In this document: positions 37,501-45,299 of the stretch, piece after piece
Position numbering within the stretch: the first letter of the stretch is position 1
Layout: each line of letters opens with the position of its first letter
Source of the DNA: Vitellaria paradoxa
Taxonomy: Eukaryota > Streptophyta > Magnoliopsida > Ericales > Sapotaceae
Length of the DNA stretch: 64,000 nucleotides
Direction of reading: 5' to 3'
Assembly: GCA_019916065.1 (NCBI GenBank)
Contig: CM034240.1
Span: 43,908,026-43,972,025 of the forward strand
Position numbers and translations under genes: made by a program
Notes under the pieces: model-generated
What the model saw: only the letters and a program-made list of their open reading frames with translations
What the model was told of the DNA's origin: nothing
The model's database searches: none

Positions 37501-38404
37501 CTTTTTAAAGCACTTTTTTTCAAGTTTTTGTCACTAAATAAGTTTCTAAAATAGCTATCCATGGACATAACCCGGTTCTCACCAGTAAATTTTATTATTC
37601 CTACTACTTCAAACACCTTGCACTCAGGGTGTAAAAAGTAGACAAGCAATCACCAATCCCATTTAGTTGAGTTGAGTCGATTTCAAGAACTGGCCAGGAA
37701 TGCAACATTGAATGCCAATCTTGCCCTAAAGCATTTGAAGAAGAATCAGCATCTACATAAAAGCATTACAGCAATTTAAAAAGGCAGGGGCTCAAGGCTA
37801 TGGGTGCCATATAGATGATGTTGAATATATATGTATCAAGCAACTGCATTGTGACAAGTGACAACCATAAATAAATTCAAGCGAGATAGCTTCAAAACGC
37901 TTCAACTAAGATTTGAAAAAATATCTATTTTGTGAGCACTTGCAAGAATGTAAAAAAATATAAATAGATAGCTAGCAATATAACAGAATTCGTCTACAAA
38001 CCAAAGTTAAATACGCAAATTACATATAAATGTGATTCTGTTCTGAAGTATTAACGACAGTCAATAAGCAAACAAGCAGCTAATTATCGAATGGACTTCT
38101 TCAAATTCACCGACAATTGTAACCCTCACGCGGGTTGTTTATTGCGTATGCAAATAAATTCTAGTTCCACGATAATCTACCGTACACTGTCGTACATCAA
38201 TTTAGAAGATAGTTAATACAACGATTAAATGCAACATATACGGCATCGTCCATTGATCGATTTAACAGGTAAAATGTCGCGAATAAATTGAGAATGAAGA
38301 CTTACCTGTTGACGGAACATGGGCGAGTCATCGAGTTTTGCGAACTGCAACTTGCTATCATGTTGCAGAAACATCGGCGAGCAGTCCGCATTCTCGAAAT
38401 GCAT
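10550..38404 (-). CDS. AGD1: ACAP-type ARF GTPase-activating protein (BAR-PH-ArfGAP-ankyrin), 19 exons
   Basis: Stimulates GTP hydrolysis on ARF GTPases at membranes during vesicle traffic. I traced 19 coding exons, all with GT-AG borders: 38404-38306, 29440-29364, 25539-25442, 24287-24217, 22897-22835, 22196-22152, 18769-18704, 18534-18487, 18326-18231, 18147-18106, 15621-15406, 15292-15161, 15063-14836, 14680-14594, 14511-14170, 12871-12726, 12648-12558, 11473-10983, 10661-10550. The sum is 2,550 nt = 849 residues plus TAG with no frame break. Domains: BAR about 25-245; PH about 313-455 ([20 protein letters not shown]); ArfGAP zinc finger CX2CX16CX2C at C534, C537, C554, C557 with arginine finger R562; ankyrin repeats about 755-840. 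The start context is MHF, as in Arabidopsis homologues. The C-terminal ADVNALRG motif favours the AGD1/AGD2 branch over AGD3/VAN3, so the symbol is by homology. UTR limits are not resolved. Confidence 0.93.
11474..12557 (-). other. Intron 17 of the ARF-GAP gene
   Basis: 1,084 bp between the ArfGAP and ankyrin exons. About 11,830-12,440 is less AT-rich than typical intron DNA and may be an old insertion, but I could not read a coherent protein or recognise ends in it. Confidence 0.5.
12872..14169 (-). other. Intron 15 of the ARF-GAP gene
   Basis: 1,298 bp splitting the ArfGAP domain right after the zinc finger and arginine finger (the upstream exon ends in HISK and the next opens with VRSL). 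No element with clear ends was seen. It contains a G-run at 13,752-13,760 and A-rich stretches near 13,490. Confidence 0.6.
15622..18105 (-). other. Intron 10 of the ARF-GAP gene
   Basis: 2,484 bp between the last BAR exons and the linker before PH. It hosts the MITE at 17,293-17,637. The rest (15,700-17,290 and 17,650-18,100) is AT-rich and non-coding. Confidence 0.7.
17293..17637. mobile_element. hAT-like MITE with 8-bp target duplication
   Basis: Ends are TAGGGGTAAAATGAGCTCAAA on the left and the inverse of TAGGGATGGAAACGAGCCAAA on the right. They are flanked by CTATACAG (17,285-17,292) and TTGTACAG (17,638-17,645), an 8-bp duplication with two mismatches. The interior is rich in GAGCTC/CTCGAG words. 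Size (345 bp), 8-bp duplication and TAGGG ends fit a non-autonomous hAT element in intron 10 of the ARF-GAP gene. Confidence 0.75.
18880..19150 (+). mobile_element. LTR/TRIM-like relic with decayed primer-binding site
   Basis: A TATAAATACA box at about 19,011 and a GATATGGTATTAAAGTAAGC stretch at about 19,071 resemble the end of a plant LTR followed by the initiator-Met tRNA primer site (TGGTATCAGAGC-like, several mismatches). Next comes an AGAGGTCCTGA-GTTCAAACCTCCTGCC block, which commonly follows that site in plant TRIM and copia elements. No complete element or second LTR was found. Confidence 0.45.
20064..20251. repeat. Two tandem copies of a 94-bp unit
   Basis: Units start with ACATGGATCCAAGAGGATGA at 20,064 and 20,158 and are nearly identical (about three mismatches), which implies a recent duplication. 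It lies in intron 6 of the ARF-GAP gene, probably inside retroelement debris. Two copies only, no spacer. Confidence 0.92.
20349..20787. mobile_element. MITE-like element with hAT-type termini
   Basis: The left end AGGCTCTGTTTGACGAAG-TTTTTAG and the inverse of the right end AGGGCTCATTTGATAAAGCTGCTAGTTTTTAG align, and the AAAAACT-type words continue inward. The centre is an unusual CCACCACC-rich block (about 20,540-20,640). The GGCTC-TTTG tip is common in plant hAT MITEs. Flanks AGTCACTA and AAGTACTT are only loosely alike, so the target duplication is not proven. Confidence 0.6.
22898..25441 (-). other. Introns 3 and 4 of the ARF-GAP gene (around exon 4)
   Basis: Intron 4 is 22,898-24,216 and intron 3 is 24,288-25,441; exon 4 (24,217-24,287) lies between and encodes the conserved [20 protein letters not shown] part of BAR. 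No mobile element with clear ends was recognised in either intron. Open frames here are intronic noise. Confidence 0.6.
26450..27150 (-). mobile_element. Decayed L1-type LINE, zf-RVT region
   Basis: Read on the minus strand, broken frames give a series resembling the C-terminal zf-RVT part of plant L1 reverse-transcriptase proteins: a [11 protein letters not shown] stretch near 27,000, a FFVW-like core, [10 protein letters not shown], and an HICIHCSW metal-binding tail near 26,750. Several stops and frameshifts are present. The reading is by eye on diverged sequence. Confidence 0.5.
27409..28345. mobile_element. DNA transposon (937 bp) with 8-bp target duplication GTCCTAGG
   Basis: A perfect GTCCTAGG direct repeat flanks the element at 27,401-27,408 and 28,346-28,353. 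The ends are inverted repeats: CTGTGTTACTCGGACTC on the left and CTATGTTACTTAGAGTC as the inverse of the right, 13 of 17 matching. An 8-bp duplication is typical of hAT superfamily insertion. No transposase frame is present, so it is non-autonomous. Confidence 0.8.
28690..29040 (-). mobile_element. LTR-like fragment
   Basis: AACAAGAATTTTATTCATCG near 28,770 followed by CTATTTATAGGCTTTCTGCA near 28,830 resembles, on the minus strand, the TATA/R region of a plant LTR, as in the intact copia LTRs further along this window and the fragment near 6,570. No partner LTR or coding part was found next to it. Confidence 0.3.
30565..30905 (+). mobile_element. Decayed RTE-type LINE, C-terminal fragment (third copy)
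   Basis: Broken frames match the C-terminal part of the two LINE copies at the window start: ATAGGATTAGGAATGATCGG near 30,615 parallels ATAGGATTAGGAACGAGAAG at 709. This is followed by counterparts of the DKMRENRL, RRPVDAPIRR and GWSRPKLT blocks. It is much more diverged and truncated at its 5' side, next to a G-run at 30,539-30,550. Confidence 0.6.
31260..31967 (+). mobile_element. 5'-truncated L1-type LINE with poly(A) tail
   Basis: An open frame of 197 codons (31,271-31,864) encodes the zf-RVT C-terminal region of a plant L1 protein: [10 protein letters not shown], then [40 protein letters not shown] (paired Cys/His metal ligands) and a downstream [13 protein letters not shown] tail. The frame ends at TAG 31,862, followed by AATAAAAGC at 31,924 and a run of 20 A at 31,948-31,967, the mark of target-primed reverse transcription. 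The frame still being open suggests a moderately young copy. No target duplication was found by eye. It lies antisense to the host gene. Confidence 0.85.
32384..32700 (-). repeat. Copia 3' LTR
   Basis: 317 bp, TG...CA when read on the minus strand. It contains a TATATAGGC-type box (GCCTATATAAAGG on the minus strand) and ACCGGTTRTR repeats. Almost identical to the 5' LTR. Confidence 0.95.
32708..36829 (-). CDS. Copia Gag-Pol polyprotein (single uninterrupted frame)
   Basis: 1,373 codons from the ATG at 36,829; the frame stays open upstream into the LTR to 36,889, but the leader Met is not needed. Order: Gag ([15 protein letters not shown] near the start), CCHC knuckle [14 protein letters not shown] about 279-292, protease motif [13 protein letters not shown] about 343, integrase HHCC and catalytic core (about 475-700), reverse transcriptase with [11 protein letters not shown] and LYVDDLVF (about 930-1,065), and RNase H (about 1,210-1,350, ending in DIFTKPL). 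This is the Pol order INT before RT that defines copia. The frame is complete, so it may still make protein. Two normally conserved residues differ: Met instead of Lys in the R-x-ARLV motif, and Lys before AEY in RNase H. Confidence 0.96.
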   Translation of the reverse strand: MVNGGGMGPLQLPILTKLNYDNWSIKMKALLGAQDVWEIVENGFQEAEAGADQAQRDALKETRKKDKKALYILYQLVDEDTFETIANAETSKVAWDKLQSTHRGADRVKKVRLQTLRGEFESLQMKETEVIAEYHTKVMTVVNQLRRNGEEIVDVRVMEKVLRSLNTKFEIITTTIEETKDLENMTIEQFIDSLQAYEEKKKRKMEQTETIEQLLQLKLKEKNGHGRGRGRGGRGHGGRGEANTDVSQNSCESSRGKGGRGRGRRGGRSRRDKSQVKCYNCNKYGHYANECYSFQTEPIDRKHQNRSTASTSNAHQGQSNYAEENGTLFMVSKGEEESQDSMWYLDTGASNHMCGNREMFAELNEMAKGNIAFGDNSLAAIKGIRKILIRLKNGEHQYITNVYYIPNVKNNILSVGQLLEKGFEVQMKNNCLYLRDNHERLVAKVSMTKNRMFPLNVCNDVPKCLKTCYEDPSWLWHLRFGHLNFGSLEDLSKKKMVRGLPHIHKPNQVCEGCLLGKHHRSSFPKESMTRAKKPLELIHADVCGVIKPESHGKSKYFLLFIDDFSRKTWVYFLKEKSEVFEIFKRFKVRVKNESNLTIKAMRTDRGGEFTSNEFKQFCDEKGIRRSLTVPRTPQQNGVAEGKNRTILNMARSMLKTKKMPREFWAEAVACAVYLTNRAPTKSVLVKTPQEAWNGRKPRIGHFKVFGSIAYAHVSEEKRTKLDDRSEKLVFIGYDASSKGYRLYNPLNGKVIISRDVVFDEEVSWDWNIQEEEYDFLPYFEEDDENEPTRDEISEVLPISASPQSTDQSSSEGSASCNALSSGTEAFSSDSENEIGLRGTRSLRELNEVNENQNDIILYCLFGDCEPISFQEAIANKKWKDAMDEEIRAIEKNDTWELTKLPKGHKLIGVKWVYKTKKNANGDVERHMARLVVKGYSQQHGIDYDEVFAPVVHLETIRLIIALATHNHWKIHQMDVKSAFLNGILEEEVYVEQPLGYEVKGKEDKVLRLKKALYGLKQAPRAWNSKIDKYFQEKKYMKCPYEYALYIKMQGENILIICLYVDDLVFTGNDPSMFDEFKREMAKEFEMTDISLMSYYLGIEVKQGEDGIFISQEGYAKEVLKRFNMDDANPVGTLMECGVKITKQDGGEKVDSTLFKSLVGSLRYLTCTRPDILYSVGIISRFMEEPTTTHFKMAKRILRYIKGTIGYGLSYVSSSNFDVVGYCDSDWSSDLDDWKSTTGFVFFIGETAFTWMSKKQPIVTLSTCKAEYVAATSCVCHAIWLRNLVKELKFQMEGPMEIFIDNKSAIALAKNPVFHGRSKHIDTRFHYIRDCVTKKEVELKYIKSQDQAADIFTKPLKLETFIKMRSLLGVTNQV
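36868..37183 (-). repeat. Copia 5' LTR
   Basis: 316 bp. It acts as promoter and transcription start for the element, reading on the minus strand, which is the same direction as the host ARF-GAP gene. Confidence 0.95.
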
Positions 38405-38557
38405 CTTCCTTCGTTCCTGAATCGGATGCCAATCAACATCAATGCATCAACTCGTGCAAGTGCCTTCCGATCAAAACGAAACCCTAGGTGATCGTCAAGA
38501 ACGCGATCGAAACGGATGAATCTTTGAATAAAGGAATGCCTGACACAGCGTACGCCG

Positions 38558-38596
<39 letters not shown>

Positions 38597-38900
38597 AGAG
38601 AGATATGTATAGGGACGTGAAATTGAGCGGAAATGGAGGGGGCAATGGGTTGTAGCTCAATATAGGGGACCTCTTCCTGCGTGTTTTCATGGCTGTCACT
38701 GACGCCCCTCTCTCTCTCTCTCTCTTTCTATCTGTTTCTCTCTCTCTATATCGCACTCTACACGTCAGTCACTTCTCTTTCGTTGCCATACCATGATGCC
38801 GGCCCCATCGGATCAGACAGGGCCCAGGGCTGTAAATTTTTTATTATATTTATTTTTATTTTTCATTATTGGTAAAAAGTGTGCCCCTTATGGCAATTCC
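38405..38900 (-). promoter_or_regulatory. Leader/promoter region of the ARF-GAP gene with opposed GA and CT tracts
   Basis: Upstream of the start codon at 38,404 on the minus strand there is a (GA)n tract at 38,560-38,604 and a (CT)n tract at 38,707-38,750. CT-rich leaders are common in plant genes. The two tracts are complementary to each other. No convincing TATA box was found, and the transcription start was not fixed. Confidence 0.5.
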
Positions 38901-38916
38901 CCCCCCCCCCCCCCCC
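38899..38916. repeat. C homopolymer tract
   Basis: About 18 consecutive C, upstream of the ARF-GAP promoter region. Confidence 0.9.
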
Positions 38917-39964
38917 GGAATTCAATTAATTTAATTCATTCATCCTATATTTTTTTCAAGTAGTTCGATAATTTCTTTACATAATTGACAAATTTCACTT
39001 AAAATTTCAAAAATAATATTTTCCTTCTAAAATCTTAAAAATTGAAAACTCATTATTGAAAAATGTAACATTTTCAATAAACACGTGTTGAAATTTTACA
39101 ATTGTTTCGGAAAGAGACTATTAAATTGTTATATGATAATTGAAAAAATATCAAAATGATAAGAGTCTATTAAAATGTTTTAATTTTTTCAATAGTCAAT
39201 TGCTGAAATGTTTCGTTTATTTTGGTGTGAAAGCATCGAAAATTTACGTGATAAATTACTAATTTTTTTCAACAACTGATTGTTAAAATTATTTGATTTT
39301 TTCAGCAAATACCTGTTAAAGATGTGGAGGACAAGAATGCCATTTTACATTAAGACATTTTTGTCCTAATATGAAAAAAATTTAGCTGAGTTGTGGGAGA
39401 AAAATAAGACTACAAATAGCAGCACCCATTAAAAATAATTGAGAATTAATTGTGCGCTGTAAATTCAGTAATTCCACCAATTTGTTCTATTGTTAATATT
39501 TAAAAAATAAAAGTGGTGACTAGTTTGAGAAAAGTACAGATATTATAAGAAAATTGCTTAATTAATTACACAAAAGGAAAAAAAAAACAGTGGGGAGAGG
39601 AAACTTGTAATTAATTTAGAAAAAGTAAAAAAAAATCATTAATTATTTTTATACTCGTATACTAGATATGAAAATCATTATTAACTTTTTTAATTTCAAA
39701 AAATTAAATTCATAATTTGATAACTTCTATATTTAAGACTAAAATGAAATCTTGAATGATGCTAATTTTTTTAAATAAAAATATAAAAATGTCCATTCAA
39801 AATAGTGAATTTTAGTGCATGTATGACTGATATAAATATTGTATTTTGAAGTTAATAAAAGCTAACAAAATTTATCATATTTTGTGAATATAATATAAGG
39901 TCTATCAGTGATTCTTCACTTTTAACGTAGAAGGACAAAATAAATTATCCAATGGTATACATGC

Positions 39965-40055
<91 letters not shown>

Positions 40056-41340
40056 GTGGGATATGCTATGTGCAGTAGCGGAGAAAGAAAAGATAGAGGG
40101 TGGAAGATAGAAAAGGCAATGGGTGAGGGTAGTGTGGCTTAAAAATTTTGGGGCAGTGATATTTGATAATGCTTATTTAAAAAAATTGATAAGACCTATT
40201 TAAAAAAAGTAAAATTAAATAAATGATGAATAATTAAAAAAAATATCTAAAAATGATAAGTCATATAAAAAAAATTTGAAATCAGATAAATGATAAAAAA
40301 ATCTTAAAAAAATGATTAGTTATCTAAACAAAAAAATATGAAATTAGATAAATGATAAAGTTAAAATTAACGAGTTTTTCAAAATTTTAATGATAAATAT
40401 TTGTGTAAAATTCTCAAATAAATATGTTGAAATTCTGAAGATGGGAGGCAATTGAATATGGATGAAATAAAAAAAAATAAATTAGAATAGTGGACAAAAA
40501 AGTGAGTGAAGACAACTGTTCCTATAATCTCCGTCCTCACCATGTGTAATTGTGTAATTAGAAATTTTAAACACACTAATTTGGCAAGTAGCCATATTGA
40601 GAGAGGAATTGTGCGTGAAACGTGTGATCAAGATAGTTATAACAACTATATATTTCAAATCAATATAATATTAAATAAAATAAATAGTTAATTAAAAAAA
40701 TACAAAAATTGGTTAGCTCACCCCTTACAACCATGCATGTTGTGTCATAAAATGCCAAAATTGGCAAGATTTTATTATTTAATATTACATATTACAAATA
40801 TAATATTCTAATTGACTATATTATCAGGGTCTAAAATCTACTATTTAAGTCTATTGCCCAATATGACAACGAGGATTGTTCGTTGAAAGCAAATTTGTCG
40901 ATGAATATGCTGCCCAAAAACTGATGCGTTCAATTTTAAATTAGCAATATTAAATTGTTGGAGTAATGGACATTTTAGATACAGCATAGCAAGTCGGCCT
41001 CAAAATGACACGTCCGTTTTATTTTTTCCAATTTTAGGTTGAGCATGTTGGCCTGATCTCTGGCTGAAATATTAAAAAAAATACATTTTTAGATATTGTA
41101 TTTATATATTATTTTAATTTATATTTTTCATTGAAATTTATTTATTTAATACTAAAGTACATACTTGTATAATTTTTTATAAATTATTTTTTATCTAAAA
41201 ACTAACAATAATCCGAACTTACGGCACTATAAATAAAATTAGTATTAAGTTTCTTATATAGTTGAAACTTTAAACAAAAAATTCAAATAAAAAAAAATAT
41301 AATAATTCATGAATTTTAATTTTTTTTCTAAAACTTTAGA
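38917..41340. other. AT-rich intergenic region
   Basis: No gene seen. 39,040-39,330 has repeated TTTCAAYAR/CTGTTRAAA words like a worn inverted-repeat element. 40,170-40,370 has degenerate repeats of a GATAAATGATAAA unit about 65 bp apart. A long (TA)n tract sits at 39,978-40,052. Confidence 0.6.
39978..40052. repeat. (TA)n microsatellite
   Basis: About 37 TA units without interruption, a likely length-polymorphic site. Confidence 0.95.
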
Positions 41341-41379
41341 CCTTAGTATGTATTACATGTGCTTTGGTCGCTCTCTCCA

Positions 41380-41960
41380 ATTAATTTTTGATAAACACCA
41401 TAAAAGATTCACCTTCTACTCTCCGAGAAGCTAAGAAATCAAATCTGGCCTTTTTAGATTATTCTCGCCTTTCAATTGCCTCCCAAACATCTTTCTCTAC
41501 AATCTTTACTTTATTCACCAATTTCCCATAACTCCTTATTTTAAGGGCAAAAGTTCGAGATTTGGTAGAAAGCTCAACTTCTTACTGGAATCTTTGGTAC
41601 TTTACACCTTCTGTTTGTATCAATTCTAAAACAAATCTAAATAATACAGTAAATTAGACTTCATATTCTGCGACAGACATCTTTCCTTGTCTCAGAATAA
41701 TAAACTCTTTTTCTTTTTCATATCTATATGACTAGGAAAAATACTTATTATTAAAAGTATCAGTGAATTGATTCCAAATCATTCTAGTAGCTGACAACCT
41801 CTTTGTAGCTTCTTGATATGATCAAGTAATAATGACCTCAATTACCCTTTTCACTGGGTTTAGTTGGTTCTGAACTAGAGGCTAATTCCCCTGACCCTCC
41901 TGTCGTCCTGAAGCCTGTACTGTTTGTGGGATCTGACCAACTGAGCCTTCTTCCCCCACT
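41380..41960 (-). pseudogene. Ty3-gypsy gag remnant
   Basis: On the minus strand the broken frame reads like the retrotransposon Gag core: RMIWNQFTDTFNNKYF near 41,790, then KKKEFIILRQGKMSVAEYE near 41,690, and RFVLELIQTEG-KYQRF near 41,620. Stops interrupt it. It lies directly downstream of a primer-binding site and LTR on the same strand, so it is the 5' part of a gypsy element whose pol and second LTR are missing here. Confidence 0.75.
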
Positions 41961-42170
41961 GCCTTGAGATTATGTTTAATATCAATATTTCAATCTAACA
42001 TCAAACTCAAGGTGAAATGTAAAATATAATTTTACAATATTTTATAATTTCATGATTCTTAATATCCATGCAAATAAATACCACACCGCAATCACCTAAC
42101 TCTATAACATTTCTCCTATAATTGGTTGCAAGTACTAGACATTGACAAGTTTGTAGAACCCTCTAACCCA

Positions 42171-42184
42171 GGCTCTGATACCAA
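42171..42184 (-). other. Gypsy primer-binding site (initiator-Met tRNA)
   Basis: TTGGTATCAGAGCC on the minus strand, the complement of the 3' end of plant initiator-Met tRNA, two bases from the end of the adjacent LTR. Confidence 0.85.
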
Positions 42185-42186
42185 AC

Positions 42187-43999
42187 TGTTGCACGCCTAT
42201 ATATTTAATTCCTTAAATAAAGAGGACACCTTTATATCATTTATCTATAATATATCAATAATCACAAATCATATAAAAACTCACATTAAAATAAAGCACA
42301 ATCTCTCAGGTTTATATTATAACCTTGGTAAAATAAACAGAAATCTCCCAAACACTTAAATATGTACAAAATTATAATTTCTAAAACATTAAACCAAACC
42401 TCAGCCTGATACCATTGAAACTCTAGATTTATTCATACAAATTCTAAATACTAACATAAGGTTGAAACATGGAAATAGACAACTCAAAGGTTTCTCCAAG
42501 TACTTGCAGCCACTTCTAAAACTTAACTTGAATTGTGTAAGTTTAGGTATGAGTGAAACACACTCAGTGGAACTGTTATACTTAAAAGATAATAAATATA
42601 CACTAAAAATAATCCATAGTAATTGTATAAACACCTGTGTCACAATCAAATAATAATTAATTTAAATGTATCTTAACTAACAATGATAAAAATATCTCAA
42701 CACACAATTCATCATCACTTGTCATTTATCAACCATCATCATCATCACTAGGCCCCAACGGGCCATCTCATGGCATATTTGCATATTAAATGATTTAAGT
42801 AATAATGCAACACACGTTTTGCCTCATCTGGCCTATAAATTGATAAGTTGAATGCTCAACTGTGAACAGTGGCTTTAATTTAGCATAACCCATTAGCCCT
42901 ATCTGGCTTAGCCCCATCTAGCCTAATCATTGGTCCCATCTGACCTGGCCCATCTGCCTCATTGTTTTTTCTTTTTTGGGGCCTGAATTGGCCTCGTATT
43001 TTTTTTTATTTTCTGGTCCTATATGGTCATAATGCAAATATAATGCACACAATTCATACTGATATACAATAATATTTTTTTCCTCAAATAAATATATTAT
43101 TCCTTAAATTTATCATTCCACAATAACCACAATTCACCGTTAATATAAACAATTCATAAATAATCAATATTTCTTATCAACACGAATAATTAATAAAAAT
43201 AATAAAACACAGTTTATCAATTCACATTTAATTTCCTTCACCTTTAGGTTTAATACACCCATATGAATAGTAGATACTCTAAGAAAATCAAACTATTGGG
43301 GTGGTTGCTTTTAATTATCTTCAGGTCCTTATTTTAACCCAAACAAATTACACAAATTAGATATCGAACAGTTAAAATATAAACCAAATCAATTAATAAT
43401 ATAAATCTAATAAATAAAATACAACCACTTTATTTTTAACATACTTAATTTATTTAACCTTCTTTAGAATTAATTTTAAACTAATAAAATAATTTACCTC
43501 AATAATCTGACCAAAATCTCTAATTTTCTCCCTCGCTTCTCATTCTTTCTCACTGTTCATTCTTTATAGCGTTTCCTTGCTACTTTTTTTTCTTACCGTT
43601 CTTTACTTCAACCTTTAACTTATATATATATATATATATGTTACAAAAACCTTCTTAAGCAATTAGGTGATCATCGCCTCAAATCCTTTTCTTTCTTTCT
43701 TCCCCCCTCCCAAAAGTTAGCACGAGGCTTCACAAACCTTACACACCAAAACCTACACATGTAATACATAGCTGCCCACTCTCGCCTAATCAAAGTATAG
43801 GCTAGCCATAATTAATATCTTAATTGATATACTAATTAATTAACTTAAACTAACTAATATATTAATGAATTAATTAATCCACTAATTATTTAAATTAAGG
43901 CTAAATAAATTTTAAAATAATACCAAATTAACACAATTGAGATTCCTAAATATAAAATAAAAATTAAATTAATAATGCATTTAAAAATTTAGGATGTCA
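42187..43999 (-). mobile_element. Ty3-gypsy 5' LTR (about 1.8 kb)
   Basis: On the minus strand it starts TGACATCC (43,999) and ends GCAACA (42,187), directly before the primer-binding site at 42,184-42,171. The interior includes GCC-rich repeats near 42,830-43,020 (variants of ATCTGGCC) and a TA tract at 43,620-43,639. A promoter role for the element is inferred from position. The far boundary is inferred from the TGACATCC motif, not from a second LTR. Confidence 0.65.
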
Positions 44000-44214
44000 C
44001 TTTTTTGTTTGTTGGCCACCTCAGGCTGGGCTTTGTTTGAATAGAATAGCAACAAAAGATCAAGGCCCTATTGACTAAACTGGATAAAGAAGGAATACAA
44101 AGATAACCGAGCTGAACACCAACTCGAAATGTGGACATGCCCTAATCTGAAGGTCGATCCCAAGCTAGGAGGCATCTAATTTGCTTGTCTTCATCGATCT
44201 CCCATTAGCAAAAT

Positions 44215-44820
44215 TCCCAATCATCGCCGTACATAAAAAAATTGATCATTCCAATGTTTGATTGATGAAAGGTACCCAATCACCAAGTTGAAGTCCCTTG
44301 CCCAAGCAGAAAAGTAGTACCAACCCTTGCTGGCCTCGACTATCCGATAACAATGGAGAAATACATTTACTGTGATGTGCTTCTTGGTGGCAGCCTTCCA
44401 TATCACCGCACACCCGACTAGGATCTTCCAATTGTAAGTTGGGCAGGGTTCAGATCGAATTTGGCCAAGACTTCTCTGAACGGCCTAGCGAGAGGAAATT
44501 TGAGACCACTCGCCTGAGCAGCCTCGCACATAATAACTACTTCGAACATCGGAGGGGAACAAGCCTAGTCGTTGGGGGCTGGCCAACAATAAGAAAGATG
44601 TTGTGGAGGTTGATAGGCTATTAACACTTGCTTAAGCTTTACCCTGTTAAAGAGCAAGCCAATACATATACAATCTAATGCTAGATTTTCCTCCCTTGAC
44701 ACAGACGCTTCCTCAGGGCAAGAACTGACGCTAAGTGCAGCACTCTCAATCGGAGATTCTAGAGTGGGGGCAGAAGCAAGACGGGGGGCATCTCCTCTCA
44801 AACGGGACTGTTTAAGGGTG
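44215..44820 (-). pseudogene. Antisense extra ORF of a Tat-like gypsy element (decayed)
   Basis: Starting at the ATG at 44,801 (MRGDAPRLASAPTLESPIES), the minus strand encodes, with frameshifts, a CEAAQASGLKFPLARPFREV stretch, then LNPAQLTIG and GWYYFSAWARDF-LVIGYLSSIKHW. These blocks match the plant domain called putative gypsy-type transposon (Pfam PF04195, from memory). The frame changes at least twice (near 44,600 and 44,420), so it is broken. It runs opposite to the LTR-like sequence just downstream, as reported for antisense extra ORFs in some Tat-lineage elements such as Grande. Confidence 0.6.
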
Positions 44821-45299
44821 ATTCATCACTATATTAGGCAAGACTAGCCTTCGACGCGGAGGTATATTTTCTAAGGAGGTAAAGGATTGGAGCCTAATGA
44901 AATAACACTCAAGTAGAAGAAGACGATAAATGGCTTTAAGAAACCTAGGGTTTGGGAAAAATCCTATAGGAAAGGATATTTGTCCTCTCTCTAATAAAAA
45001 TGCGAAATTTGAAGAATATACCAGTGCATAAGAGTGAAATAGAACGCAGGAAAAATAAGAGTGTACTAGGAAAAATGAAGAAGTTCTCTATAGAAGTTTC
45101 GTGCACGCAGAAATGATAGAAGTGTTTTAGGTGAGAAAAAGATGAAGAAGTTGGGGCGTAGGAGCAAATAAATAAGAATATCGTTTTCAAATCCACGGGC
45201 TAAATAAAGCCACATGGCACCCATCGAGAAAGCAAAATTGCGATATGTTTAAGAATTAAAACTGGAGATGACACATAGCTAGGAGGCGAAAGGTCACTT

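Larger units (their letters stand above)
29441..38305 (-). other. Intron 1 of the ARF-GAP gene, 8.9 kb, retroelement-filled
   Basis: Between the first coding exon (33 codons, donor CAG|GTAAGT at 38,306/38,305) and exon 2. It holds an RTE LINE relic (30,565-30,905), a truncated L1 (about 31,260-31,967) and a full copia element (32,384-37,183); 37,190-38,300 and 29,450-30,540 show no gene. The copia element accounts for 4.8 kb of the intron and lies in the same direction as the host gene. Confidence 0.85.

Noticed and set aside
38484..38756. Arg/Glu-rich open frame upstream of the ARF-GAP gene
   Set aside because: It is only the translation of GA and CT microsatellites.
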